Shown: positions 50,801 through 63,249 of the stretch, in pieces
Layout: each line of letters opens with the position of its first letter
Numbering within the stretch: position 1 is the stretch's first letter
NCBI GenBank assembly: GCA_034008185.1
Contig: CM067084.1
Span: 65,858,599 to 65,922,598 of the forward strand
Source: Gorsachius magnificus
Taxonomy: Eukaryota > Chordata > Aves > Pelecaniformes > Ardeidae
DNA: 64,000 bases
Direction of reading: 5' to 3'
The notes under the pieces: generated by a model
Seen by the model: the letters and a program-made list of their open reading frames with translations, nothing else
Told to the model about the DNA's origin: nothing
Database searches by the model: none
Program-made: the position numbers and the translations under genes

Positions 50801-52475
50801 AAACAGAACACGATTCTAAAGTGGCCACATATGCAACAAACTACTTAAAAAAACCTTCTCATAAATTGATATGTGTCAAAATGTGTATTGAAGAGGTTCT
50901 TGATTAATTAAAGACTCATCCTTATTTTCTAAGCTGAGCCTTGAGACACAATCTCCTTCCTTATCCATACTTCATAAATGAAGGCTTCTGCTTACTTTCA
51001 AGTATAAGGTTTGAGCTTCAGAGTAATATCCATCCCTTAGGTCAGTCTACAGTATCCAAAGACTGCAATGTGAATGCATAAAACTGGACAAGGGAATTTG
51101 CTGGATTAGACTGCTCTTCTGCCCAGCACCCTAAATTCAATACAGACCTAGTCAAAAAAAAAGGTTGAGGAGAGACTCATGACCTTACCTTGACTTTTGC
51201 ATTCATAGTTGTTTATGATTTTCAGGGAATACCTGTAGCACATGCCTTCACAGAATCTGCTGGGGTTTTTTAAAGTACAGCCCTATCCAGAACAGGACCA
51301 TACCTACCATCACACTTTAATTTAAAGCGGGGTGTTTAATAAGGAGATAACAAAGTCAGTGACCGAAATGCAACCATGAGTATAATAACACACTCTTAAC
51401 ACCTTTCAGCTGTCTCTCTCATGTTCATTTGAGTGGCTGAGGATTAAAATAATGGGAATAAGGTAAAACAGGCCTGTTCATAAACATGTACCAGCACAGC
51501 TAAGTGGGGTCTGACATACCATGTATTTATTACATCGTATAAGAGTTGTCCTTCAAAAGTCAGCATTGCCATGTATTTCTCCATCTTTTATCCAGAGGGC
51601 AACATAACTCTCTGTAACTGGGAAATGCTAAGCTTTTAAAACACCTAAGAATGAGGAGACATATTACCATGATATCATATGATGAATGGAAGATGTGACG
51701 CAAACCTCTTATTGCATCTTTACTGGCAATATTACAGATTTGCATATATTAACAAATTAGAAGATAGTCTTAAAGGACACGGCATTCTGAATGTTGCATT
51801 TGTATCCTGGACATTTATATGAAGTATGTCTAGTATATAAATACCAGTTTGCTCTGACAAATACAAATGTAAAACTGCTAAAGAAATTGTAATTTCTGTG
51901 GTTATTTTGGCTAAGTATCTGAGAAATAGGCCAATTCAGATTAGTTTCCTTGCAACCTCTATTTTAATGTCTGTACCTCTTTTCTAAAGGCCAGCTCCTC
52001 TCATGTAAATGCCCCATGATCTGAATTGCATCCAGTAATCTTGAGGGGAGGATATGTATTTGGCACCATTTTCAATGATCAAGACACTTTACGTGACATT
52101 CTTGTTTAAATGGCATGAAAATCAGAGTTAAGTGCTGTGTAAATGAGGGCAGAATAGAGCCCTTTGTATCTCATTTTCCAACTGCCTGGGATCATCTGGA
52201 GGTATAACCACATAAATCCCCCAAGGAATATGTCTCCAACTCTCTCCCTTAACATGCTGTTCCCTGATCACATTGGAAATCCACTCAATTTAGACTTAAT
52301 CTCAGCCAAATCTACCCAGGACTTTATTTCTAAATTTGCAATACTATCTTTTTGGCATTTTTTTTTTTTCTTGGGCTTAGACATCCTCAAACCTGCTTCT
52401 CTGTGGGGGCACCACTGTGTGTCAGGAGAGTAGGGGTCTCTAAGAATTAGAGATGAAATTGTTGGCTCAGCCCCC
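47870..52475. other. Unique AT-rich non-coding sequence
   Basis: No gene, RNA or confident repeat. The GC-richer patch at 49120-49230 includes a C-rich run but no exon-like structure. A T12 run lies at 52358-52369. Confidence 0.55.
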
Positions 52476-52489
52476 AGGATGGGAGCATA

Positions 52490-52640
52490 TTGCTTCCTCT
52501 GTTACTGACTGCTGCATGGTCTTAGGACTGTACCTTCTCCCTGCCTCACTTTGTTTGTCTAAAATATGGCCATAACGTTTTCCAAAGCTTTTTTTTACTT
52601 TTCTGATCTTTCCAAGTTAAGGCTCTGCATTGCATGGAGC
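52490..52640 (+). mobile_element. MIR/L3-type ancient repeat relic
   Basis: GTTACTGACTGCTGCATGGTCTTAGGACTG, then CTCCCTGCCTCACTTTGTTTG, then TCTAAAATATGGCCATAACG keep the order of the MIR/L3 core ('ctgtgtgaccttgggcaag ... ctctgcctcagtttccccatctgtaaaatgggg ataa'). Collinear over about 100 bp. Confidence 0.68.
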
Positions 52641-52865
52641 GAAAGTACAACCATTTTCCCCACTCAAAAAGGAAGCTCCGAGCTTGTAATGAATGAGTAT
52701 ATCAAGTTTACAAGTAAAAAATAAATGGCAAGTTGCATGTGGAGAAAGAGAAAGAGACACAGAGACAGATGGATTTATATAAATTCAGCTTTTAAAGTGT
52801 TGTGTGGGTTTGGTTTTTTTTTTAAATTAAATAATTGTAAGCAGTAACCAGCTGTAGTATTATTC

Positions 52866-52890
52866 TTCACTGTGTAATCTGCACAGTGAA
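52866..52890. other. Perfect 9-bp hairpin
   Basis: TTCACTGTG at 52866-52874 and CACAGTGAA at 52882-52890 pair perfectly around a 7-nt loop. The hairpin lacks a following T run, and no function is implied. Confidence 0.85.
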
Positions 52891-53424
52891 ATGTAAACAG
52901 GGGGTCAGGCTCTCCTGTGGCCATATGACCCTCTCAGCAGGAAAAGGGGGCACGGAGAGAGGCTGTGCACAGAGAAGCGTACAAGGATATTCATGAGCTG
53001 GGAACTTTTGCAGCAAAAAATAGCTTTCCTGCATAGTCAATGGTGCATAGCGTTCGGTTTAAAAACCCTTATTAAATTAAGAGGAGCTTTCTGCATCCAC
53101 CAGCCTTTGCCGCTGCTGCTGTGTGTACTTCCATAATGTTGTTGAGAATACTAGGGCTTAATATCAACTTGAAGGTTTAGAAAAATGCAATAACATTCAG
53201 ATACAACTTGATTACTGACGGAACAGAGATACAGAACATGAAAACTGATATGTCTGGGGAATCTAGCTCTTCTGAATCTCTTTGTTCCCTAAAAAAATTC
53301 TTTCTTAAAAAATAAATGTCTATATGTATATATGCATTCCTTTGTCAATACAGGAAGATGGAGGGATTGGCAGCCAGGCGTTCTTCACTATGTTAATTAT
53401 CTAATGTTTTCAGTTCTTTAAAAT

Positions 53425-53460
53425 TTGCTTCTTTTTCTTCCTTTTTTTTTTTCCCCCCAG
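53425..53460 (+). other. Strong splice-acceptor-like sequence
   Basis: An almost uninterrupted pyrimidine tract of more than 30 nt ends in CCCCCCAG at 53460. As a 3' splice site it would score well by eye. The downstream frames close quickly (a TGA falls after 10 codons in the first frame), so an internal coding exon is unlikely. A terminal or non-coding exon is possible. Confidence 0.3.
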
Positions 53461-55346
53461 ATTAAAAAGCTGAGCCCATCTCTTGCACTCTGATCATAGT
53501 TCTCACGCTGTGTATTTAATACAGCATATTTTGTAATTCACAGGCATACTCTTTCCGTCATTGCTACAGTCACTATAGCTCTCACTACCTTTTTCCTGTG
53601 GTTCAAACAGATTTTCCCTGCAGTATTTTTATGACATAACAAACCTTTATTTATTTCTTCATTTATTATTTTAAAAACCAATATACTTTTCCACCCAAAA
53701 TACCCATTTTTACACAACCTTGAGATGCCTATTCATTCTTTCTCAGGAGGAGTTCAGGGGAAAGGTGCAGCGCCCCTCTAAATCACAAATGAAATGAGTT
53801 TGTTGGCTTGAATAGTATTTCTCCTTTCAACCCTCCGCACATTTCAGTGCATTCCATTAGTCATTGTTCAAATGAGGCTGTTCTCCGACCCCAGAGGCAG
53901 GGGAGGAGGGAGTTTGGGGTTTAAATGAGTTTGCCGATCAGTACATAGAGGCACATTGTTTCTCATCTTATATTTTGCATGTTCTGTTTACAGAAAATAA
54001 CCCTGGTTCCCAGTACCAAAATGCTTCAGGTTTTGAGCATACTGTATGTTTGATGCAGCTAATTTAAATAAATGACTTTCACATTTAAGCAATTAAACCT
54101 ATAATTAGCACTGTTTGAAAGAACTAATCAGCTAATACCCTATGACACACAGTTCTTTTTTTCCTCTAAATATTTTTAAAGGGAAAGGGGAGAGATTTGT
54201 GAAAAATTATAGGTGATGCAGTAAAAAAATATGCTTTGATTCATGGAAATTACAAAACAACACCACAAACTATTTAGACCGATGTTCTCCTTTTGCCTTC
54301 CAGGGAATGTGGAATTATGCACACTCATTTCCTCTGAATTCAGAGGAAAAGACTGCAATAAATGAAGTAGCGAATCTTTTTTTAAACGAGGCAAACTTCT
54401 ACCACTGTAATGTTTTTTTTAAAATACCCAAATGCACTTTCAGAGGTACTATGCACTCACTGTATTTTAAAACATGTGCATACGTCTGATCCAGTGGTAG
54501 GAGGGCTGCATAAGCCATACCCTTGGGAGATTCCCTCTGACTGGCAGAACGTTTTAGCTGCTCTCAATAAGATGGAAATTTATTAGGAGGAAATTATCCT
54601 GGTGTCCTCTGAAAAACAGCATTTCTGATAAAAATCTTGTTCTCTGACAGCAGTCTAACGAGATACATTTGTTAGCTGGTTTTGTTCCTTGGACTCATCT
54701 GTTAATTTTAATTCCTCTGTTGCACTGCTGTGTATTTACGGTCTGAGGCAGACATGATCTATGTGTGCTCGGTGGAGATTGAGATGTTGGGGGTGAGAGG
54801 GCACAGAAGTTTAGGAGAGAGTTAGTCTTTTTTTTTTCTTTTCCTCTAGTTAAAGTAAAGTGGAAAAAATGCCCTTACATTTTTATTAAAGCCTGAATTT
54901 GTTAATAAATGTTGTGCCTCTTTGAATCTATGTTACTGTAGATATCTATTACTACAGAGTATGTATAATTTATCGTATAATTCTTGTTTTTTCAGCTCTG
55001 TTGTCCCTAAATGTTGCAGTACTGCACATAGGCCATACAAGTCACACCACATACTAGCATTTTAATTTTTTTTTCCCCTTAGAACACCATTAAATATCTT
55101 CAAATGCAGAAAACAGCTTGAACACCCTTGAGTTGTTCAGCTCTGCCTATCCTCACTGCAGCTCTACTAAGGATGGGATTCGGGACCCTTCTTTCCAGCT
55201 TAATTTTTCCTTGAGTCTCTGTCTGATGTGGAGCTCAGGCTGGAAGGTTTTCAAAGCAGGAATGTGGATTTTTAATGAATGAAGCTGGCATTGGGAACCC
55301 TCCCCCCAGCACTATGACTTGCCCAAGTTAGTAGGTACGTAGTGCT

Positions 55347-55363
55347 CTGCTCTTGCAGAGCAG
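55347..55363. other. Perfect 7-bp hairpin
   Basis: CTGCTCT and AGAGCAG are separated by a 3-nt loop. Confidence 0.85.
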
Positions 55364-56085
55364 AAAGGACAGCAGGAAGATGGCAGACAGTCTTTTGTGG
55401 TTATATGGCTCACCAAAACTTAAGTGAACTGGTTTCTATGCCTGTGTGATAACTAGCTTCTGAAAGTGCTTTTTAATCTGCCAAGCTTAGGATAAGAGCT
55501 AGTTTAGAGTTAGATTCTTTTTGACAAACATTTGGGGGAGAGTAAGAAGAAAGAAAAGGGTCACAGGACAGTCTGTTTTATCAAAACTTTTTAAAATAGG
55601 ATTGGATTCACCATTGCTTTTGATGGAAAGTCTTGGTTCAATAGGGAATTTCTTTTTTAAGTAAGAGAAATAGATAGTACCACCCTATGCAACCAATACT
55701 GCAGTGTAGGAAACATTCAGAGAAGATCTGGGTTTGAACCATCGGGTTCAGAGCAGAAACTTGCACCTCAGACTTACACTCAGGCAAAGGATTTGTCCCC
55801 CCAGTCATTTCCCATGGTGATAGTCTTTCTACCTAGTGCTTCCAAATGTTTCCTCCAACCTGGACTGGGGAAAAACACTATTTTTGTGAAGCTTTAATAG
55901 ATAGGAAAAGAGTTTCTTCCTTGGCTCTACCTCTGAAAATCAGGGTATAGGTGTCTGAAGCACTGATAGTTCTCACGGTAGATGAAATCTGAAGGAGTGG
56001 CAGATGATCAACAGCTCAGGGAAATCAAATCCTAGGTATTTGAAGTTGGGCATTTAATCACTGAGGCACTCCAAACTTGAGGAAT

Positions 56086-56180
56086 TCACAAACTTTAGCC
56101 TTAATCTTGCTGTGCTTCAGAGCCCATAAGAAAAATGGAAACACTTATGCCCTATTTTCTAACAGGGGAACTCATCAGTA
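56086..56180 (+). mobile_element. MIR/L3-type ancient repeat relic
   Basis: CTTTAGCCTTAATCTTGCTGTGCTTCAGAG, then CCATAAGAAAAATGGAAACACTTATGCC, then CTATTTTCTAACAGGGG follow the MIR/L3 order: 'cttaacctctctgtgcctcag', 'ccatctgtaaaatgggaataatac', 'cctacctcacagggg'. Diverged but collinear. Confidence 0.62.
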
Positions 56181-56902
56181 ATTTCTTATTCAGTGCAGCT
56201 TTTGGATAAAGTGTAGTGAGTATTGTACAATGGGGCTGGCAAGGTTCATGCATGGGCTGAGAGATGCCCAGTTATGAATATGCTCTCTTGAGAACTTTCC
56301 CCTACAGGAAGAAACTCCTGAGCACTGATATTCAACAACAGTAGAAAGGAGGTGGCCCTGCAGGCCACTCCACGGGGATGTAGTCGGTCTTGCAGAGGTG
56401 CCCTGGAAATCTAAACTATGATCCCCCCATGTTTCTTGCAGGGTGCAGATCACCTGGAGTTTTTCTTAGCACACATCTGCCACACCTTCCAAGGCCTGCT
56501 AGGGAAATTACTCTAGCTGTAATTTTACAGATTTGGTTTGGCACAAAGTGGTTTTGCTACCAGGAAGCTCATTATTTCTAGAGCAGAATGAAAATGGAAA
56601 GACTTCAAAAACTATTTTAATGTATTTTTTCTCTGTAATAATCTCTGTATGATATAAAATGATGGTTGTTCTGATTAAGTATTGACAGCCATTACCTCTG
56701 AATGCAATTCTTTAAATACCAGGAAATATCCAGTTAAAGAAGCTTCTGTAACATAGCTAACTCCTACACAGCACGCTAACCTATCGCTTTGCTAGGGTCT
56801 ACGCCTCTCCAGTGCTGTTAGCACAGTTGACCTCATGCAGCAAAAATTATATCTGAAAAAAAGTTTCTAATTACTATCCTGGTTAGTTCAAAGTTTAAAA
56901 AA

Positions 56903-56920
56903 TCTACTTTGCAAAGTAGA
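56903..56920. other. Perfect 18-bp palindrome
   Basis: TCTACTTTGCAAAGTAGA is its own reverse complement. Such dyads can be transcription factor half-site pairs, but no factor is assigned. Confidence 0.9.
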
Positions 56921-59029
56921 AACACTATTTTCAAAACTATTCTGCTTGTTGATTCTATTCATTGTTTCCATGGCAGAGCAGAAAAACTATTACAGCTGTG
57001 TTTTGGGTGGTCTATTGTATACCACTGTTGGTTTTGATTATTGCATTCAACACTCTCTCGGTATGTATTTCAGTGTCCCACTGTCTCCACACAAATAAGG
57101 AGTGGTGCTGCCTCCACCCGTTGTTTAAACCATTGCTCTGTGTTTACAAAGTGGGGAAACCTAACTTCTTTGCCCTCTTCTGCTTAAGGGGTTCACATGT
57201 CCCTACACTGGTTTCTGGGAGTGTGCCCTAAACTCTAGGTTATAGCTTAGTATTTAAGAAGGCATCTCTCTGCCCTTCCTTCAGGAAAAGTCCTGGAACC
57301 AAATGTCGAACATAGAATGCAGTGTCCATGTGATAAGGACAGCTGTCTGAGATGAGGACACCAGGTTTCTGCTGGTTTGGCTCAGTGTTTTACCTTAGAC
57401 CATCATCAGATAAAAAAAATCCAAACCCAAGGAGGATGGAAAGACAGATATAGGCTAAGGTACTGCTGACCTGATTTTTAAACATGCTCTTATAAGACCT
57501 TCTGCTAAAGTCAATCAGGCAATACATAGTGCATTTGCCTGGAGTATACTGCTCAGTGTAATGGAGACTAAGTTTCAATAACATGTGTTTAAATGTCTGC
57601 ATTTGGGCATTGCTCCAGAAGATGTGATTTATTAAAGGTTCATAACTCTCAGAACTGAATTATGAGTGGTTAAAATACAGACAGCTGTCTGTAAGACACA
57701 CACATGATTTGCTGCAGAAAACTGGAAAACAAAAGTGCTTCCTTGGACCCAGTATTGTGAAAATAAGCAATTGTGGCTGTAAAATGAGTGATTATCTGTA
57801 TAAAACGGCAGCTGTAAATACAGTATGTCTAAGCTGACCGGCAGAACGCATCCTGTCCAGTACATCAGCTAGCAAGGATCAGAGTAAACAAAAACTGCGT
57901 GGTGGCCAGTCTTTTATACAGCATTTGACCTTCTGCAGCTGAAGCAGGACCTTGTAGCCTAGCCATAAAAAACATCCTTCAGAAACCTGTACCTTGAAAT
58001 GGGCTTAGGACAGCCGAGACACATGTACCTGGAATCAAAAGTAACTGATGCCTTACGATAGTCAACAGAAAACTTTCATACGCAATAGATTTTTTCTTAA
58101 ACTATGCAGTCTCATGTGGTTTTAATTACTTGATGTAAGTGTTCCCATTTTACTTTGGTCTTCTTTGTCCACTTCTCATCAAGAATAGGAAATCTGTAAA
58201 GGCAGGATTTTTAACTTAAGTCATTATTCAAATCTTCAGATGTTTGTCTGAAACTCATCTGAGCTTTCTGCATGTGTGTCTCCAGGTTAGTTCTGGCAAT
58301 ATTGTTAAATGATCTTTTTTGTAAGTAAGATCTTCAATCCTTGATTTAAGATGGAGTCATGGTAAAAGTAAAAATCACTAAGCTTTTGTATTCATGAGAA
58401 ACATAAGTCTGTAACCTACTTGGCTTAACAGTAGAACGGGAGTTGGTTGAGCACCCAAATGGACATAACTGGGTTGAATGGAGATGACTACAAGCCACAC
58501 AGATCATGTTGTGAGCACCATTGCTTCCTCTTTCCTCTGACTATATCCAAGTCTTGAATACATATTTCAAGTAACTGTGACCTGAATTCAGGTGATTGAT
58601 CACAGTAGCAGTAGAGTAAACTTTCAGTATATCTTCACATTGACAGTGAACCTGATATCAAACTTTAACCTGCAGCACTTTGCTTTCCTATAAAATAAAA
58701 ATATTCTGTCCTAAATCACTGCCTTTTCAAAAACATAAACAAAACCAAAACAGTCAACTCTTTTTGACTGGCTGCACTGATTTCCATATAATTCCAAGTT
58801 TTTTATCTCTCTGATTTCCCATGCAGTCCCTCTTACCTGTCCTGATCTTGGATGAAACCCTGGCAGAATATCAGCAGATCTGATAGTTTCTTCTGGGCTG
58901 GCTGCCATTACCATATTTTATGTACTTCAGTGTTTCTGTGGGATTGATGGCACACCATACATCAATGGACTGCTGCGACCAAACAAGGTTTGTGTGCTGC
59001 AGCTTCCCCCTAGAATTTTGACAGAAGTG

Positions 59030-59340
59030 CTGAGACCTATCAAGGGGCTGAAGAAAGACGAGTAAATGTTGGTGAGGGATGGAGGAACAGTATTGAAACA
59101 GAGTAGATGTTGGGTAGGAAGAGAGGTCTAAAAACAGTGGCAGGGGAAGAGTTAGTATGTGTTTCAGAAATAGTAAACTGAAGGGAGGATAGAAATATTC
59201 TGGTTCAGGATAAGATGTAAGGAATGGGCTATTAGTGGGGAATGAAAATTGGGAATTGAATAGAATGGAAGGTGAGTTTGTATTGGGAGAATGATGACTG
59301 CAGGGCAGGATGATGGTGGAGAGGAAGCTTCATTAGGATT
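59030..59340 (+). repeat. Purine-rich low-complexity block
   Basis: About 300 bp strongly biased to A and G on the plus strand, with recurring GGAGGA, GGAAG and GAATGG words and very little C. It has no clear repeat unit. Confidence 0.6.
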
Positions 59341-61691
59341 TAATAAAATAAGCGTCTTTGTATCTGTGCCTGAACTAGACTATACTTTCCAGCCTTTGTG
59401 AAGTAGTCTGTCCCTAACTGCGGTCCATCGCTGTACGAGGTTTTTAGTTAGTGTTAATCAGTGCATGACAAAGGTTACATCTACACTGCAGGAGAGGTGC
59501 ATTTCAGGATCTCATCAGTGAGCCTTGCTGTGATGTCCTAACCCTGTGTTGGGCAGACAGTGGGCCATGCTGTCTGCCCCTTCACCTCCCTGCCGGCAGA
59601 AGAAGACCTGGCTGCATGAACTGCCATGTATGACTTACGAGACATCACTTTGGGCAGCTGGGCAATCAGTGCCACAAGACACCCTGGAGAGTGTATCTGC
59701 TTCAATATGCCCTGCCAGATTCCACTGATCCGATGCTCCTATGGCATGTGTAGGAACAGCAGAATATGATCTGAGCACAATATGCCTATGGAATTGCCAT
59801 TCTGAAATTAGCAATAAATTATGTCAAGCTGTATGCATGATATATGCTCCCAGTTTCTTACAGGAAACACCATTAACTTAAACTTTAGGTTGTTAAACTT
59901 CATTTAGCACCACCATATACTGTAAAAATCTAAGAAATAGTTAGTACAGTCACTCAGTTTACAATCCCAGTCTCCCACCTCAGTTGCACCTCTTGCCTCT
60001 TCATCTCAATGAGCACTCTCTTTGAAGAACAGTTGTGGGAGATCCATGAAGAAGCCAAATACATGAAAGAGACAGAGGCGTCTCTCCTTTTTACATTATG
60101 GCCTCATTGCCACACTCTGAGACTTTAAGGACAAGTCTAACCTATGTCTTCGTAAAAGCTTGCATTTTCCATAGTGGCAGGTGCCTGCTTTTGCTTTAGA
60201 CAAGAAATGCTGTAAGATTTTCTCAATGTGACTCAATTTGATTATTTTGAATCAAGCAAATTAATGTGAATTTTAATTTTAGAGTTTCTAAATTGGCAAA
60301 GACTTAAAAGTGTGCCATGGTGAATATATTTACAATTAAGACCTTCTGGGAAGTGTGGAACAACAGTAACCATACAGAAATTAGTCTGGACAAGTTTTCA
60401 ACAAGGGAACTTTATTTTAAAATGTTTCCTCTGTACCAGTTAATAAAAATGAAGCTTAAATACGGAATTCTTCAGAAAACTATTATTGGCTTTGACTTAC
60501 TTGCCATCAGCTGTGCTCCCTGAAACTCCTTAGAAAACCCTGACCTGCAAAATCGAGGTGTGACTGCAGAGCGCATACAAACAGCCTGCCATCTACCTTG
60601 CAAAGGGAATGGCAGCAGCAAGGAGACAACCCATGGACATAAACCTGCCTACATATACTGAACATATACTCATCCTGACACCCACATCCCTTTGTGCTTT
60701 CTTATTACTCCACTCGAAAACTGTAAGTGAGCCTAGACATGGCTGGCAACACTTTGCTTTGTCTCTTAATGCAAAGAAGTTCTGAAAATCTAAACTCAGT
60801 TCATCAAAATGTGAAATGATTTGATTTAAATGTTTATTTTAATGGTAAATTTCAGTGTAGACTTAACTGAAGGCAGGTGAACACCTCCTTTGTTTTGATC
60901 TCTGAGTAACACATTACTAACCAGAGTGCGATTATAATGTATGTATATACATGAAATACAAAGGTTGTACGAAGACAAGAAAATTTTCAGTGCTCATGCT
61001 GTTAATGTAAAACAGCCCTGTAATTTTCCTTATTATGTTCCTAATTCTTTAGCTGATTAAAAGTCCCTTCTCACACACTCTCATTTATCCTTCCCCCCAA
61101 ATCTTAATATTTTAAGATGAAAAATGCAAAACCCTAGAATGTTGTGAGTTAAAATTCTAATACCTGAACTCAATCCAAAATTTCATTTCACGTTAAGGAT
61201 GAGGTGGTTTTAAAATAATGGGCATTATTGTGCTACCCTTTCTAGCTGAGACACAGGGAAGTTTGACTGCAGGTCCTGTGGTAATTTTACTTGCTTTTTT
61301 GCTTTTGCAGATTAACACAAATGTCTTGCTGGTTAATTTAAAGCTTTTTATGTTCCCTCCAAAATTTCTATCTGTATTGGATTCACATCTATAGTTTCAT
61401 TTAATATGAACCAGATGTTGAAAACACAGCAATATTTATTAGGGCGCTTGCACTGAAGAAGGCTTGCTACAGACAATTCGTTGTGCCAGTTCTCTGGGTA
61501 CTGTCTCAGAAATAAAGTAGGCTGGAGGTTTTTTCCGTTTCTCTAATTAGAAACAAAGCTTTCTAATCAATAACCTTCAGACTTCACAAGCAAAGAGATA
61601 TAGACAAACGTACATGAAATTCCACAAGCTGTTGTACTTCAGACACAAAACATTGTGCTGTTGTTAAAACTGCAGGCTGTTCAGACCCCGG

Positions 61692-61699
61692 TATAAATG
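61692..61699 (+). promoter_or_regulatory. TATA-like string
   Basis: TATAAATG in a locally GC-richer context (CCCCGG upstream). Downstream, 61800-61945 is rich in CAG/CTG words. No start site or gene can be tied to it. Confidence 0.15.
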
Positions 61700-63055
61700 G
61701 GCACGCATGGCTGCAGAATCTGTGTGACGGGATGATGTTGGGAAGACAATAGACAGCAGAGAGCAGAATGCACTCTTAAAATCAAAAATCAAAGCTAGCG
61801 ATGAGAGCAGAAGCTGGGAGCTGCAGCTGCTGCCACTGAGCAGCTGCTTGGGGGTGTCCTGTCTCCGTGAGAGGCAGCAGCTCCTGAGGTGGGCTGAGTT
61901 ACCAGATCTGCTGCTTCTCCAGAGGTGTCAGCAGCTTTCCATGCTCCCTGCAATATGTGCATGTCGGACATGTTTAAGATGCGTCTGGTGTGTTTTAAAT
62001 ACTGAATTAGATAAGTGGTCACTTTTTTGGTCACTCTTTGGCTATGGGTCACTGTGTATCCTGCCTGGAAGGTATGAGATCTAGAAGGAACAGAATCTAT
62101 GACATAGAAGAGATAAAGATTTATTCAGTATATATTTTGCTTAGACTCGATTTTTCTGTGCAAAATCGTTATTCACTAAAAGGAGAGGCACAGCCAGTCT
62201 TTCGCCCTCATGAGCTGGAACATTTTGCTCTTGCAGCATAATCAGATTTTCCAAGCAAAACTCCTGGTTATTTCAGTCACATTTATGCAGCCGTACAAGG
62301 CCTTGGCAAAATTCAAGCACTGCAGAGCATGGTAACATTTCAAAGTATAAAATTTAAATCAGTAACATACACTTAAATTTTAAAGGCCAAATTAAAAAAA
62401 TATATTGGGTCTACAAAATATGCATACAGCTAACTGATTGTATTTTTCATATACTGAGTGTATGGTCTACAACAGTGTAGAGAATACCTGCACCAGTGAC
62501 ATCCAGAATCTCAGTGGATCATATTCAGCACGCTTTCATTTCCTGGCAAGTTTTGGCTTGTGTTTTGCAAGTGCAAAGGTTTAAGCTTAGGATCAAATCT
62601 TTATAAGGAGTGGAGACGGAGTTAGAAACATGAAATAAAAGACTCTAGAAAAATCTGTGTAGGAAGTAATATTTTCCAACATACATTTCTTTCCACTGTT
62701 GCTTGGAACTTGGTGTTTAAATAATTGAATAAATAAAACAGAGTGGCACTGCATGTTGTGTAGTAAGGCATAACTGTGGGTTCAAAGCAATGAGCTGAGT
62801 GCAGTATAGGCTTTTGTGGGAGCCTGGCTCAGTTACACGATGAAGGCCTAATTATAAGACCCCAACTGCTGTCAAATTAATCCCACCTTGGTACCAGGCA
62901 CAGAATTTATCCATGCATCTTTCCCTTTCACACCAGTTCTCCATCACCAGTCTGTCCATCACTTGTTCTGCTTAGTGTGTACGTCTGTGCTTTGCTAGAC
63001 CCAAATACAAATCCGTAAGCCATAATTTCCTGAGGTATAACTACATTTTTGCTAC
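61700..63055. other. Unique non-coding sequence
   Basis: The 61800-61945 segment is enriched in GCAGCTG-like words and open on both strands for about 80 codons, without recognisable motifs. The rest is AT-rich and featureless. Confidence 0.5.
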
Positions 63056-63059
63056 TGAA

Positions 63060-63245
63060 TTCCTCAGTCATTCAGCTCTCCCTTACCTTCCCCTCCTGTA
63101 AAATGGGGAGAGAGCCCCCTATGAAAGAAGTTGCCCAGTGTTGTCGTAGTGCTAATCACCACAGTGTCTCTATGAATGTTTATAAAATGCTTTGAAGGTG
63201 AAAATTGCCAAAGAAGTGCTAGGGATGATTATTATAAGTTAATGA
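63060..63245 (+). mobile_element. L3/MIR-type ancient repeat relic with 3' tail
   Basis: CCTTCCCCTCCTGTAAAATGGGGAG corresponds to 'cagtttccccatctgtaaaatgggga'. It is followed about 80 bp later by ATAAAATGCTTTGAAGGTG and then AAGAAGTGCTAGGGATGATTATTAT. These match the L3 LINE tail 'aaagcgctttgagat...aaaagtgctatataagtgctaggtattattat'. Keeping both the core and the terminal ATTATT-type end makes L3 more likely than MIR. Confidence 0.75.
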
Positions 63246-63249
63246 ATAA

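Larger units (their letters stand above)
52645..56080. other. Unique non-coding sequence with several acceptor-like sites
   Basis: Long pyrimidine tracts ending in AG occur at 53460, 54302, 54849 and 55082. No matching exon with an open frame and donor could be assembled. A GA-rich stretch lies at 52738-52770. Short hairpins lie at 52866-52890 and 55347-55363. Confidence 0.5.
56185..61680. other. Unique AT-rich non-coding sequence
   Basis: No gene or RNA seen. It contains an 18-bp perfect palindrome (56903-56920), a purine-rich block (59030-59340), and a single copy of a CTACACTGCAG motif (59481-59491) like the one at 39.7 kb. Confidence 0.55.

Noticed and set aside
55300..55335. GACTTGCCCAAGTTAGTAGG as a MIR core on the minus strand
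   Set aside because: Only one 15-bp block fits, and neither flank continues the alignment.
61225..61280. GAGACACAGGGAAGTTTGAC as a MIR core on the minus strand
   Set aside because: A single short block without collinear neighbours, too weak to list as a feature.
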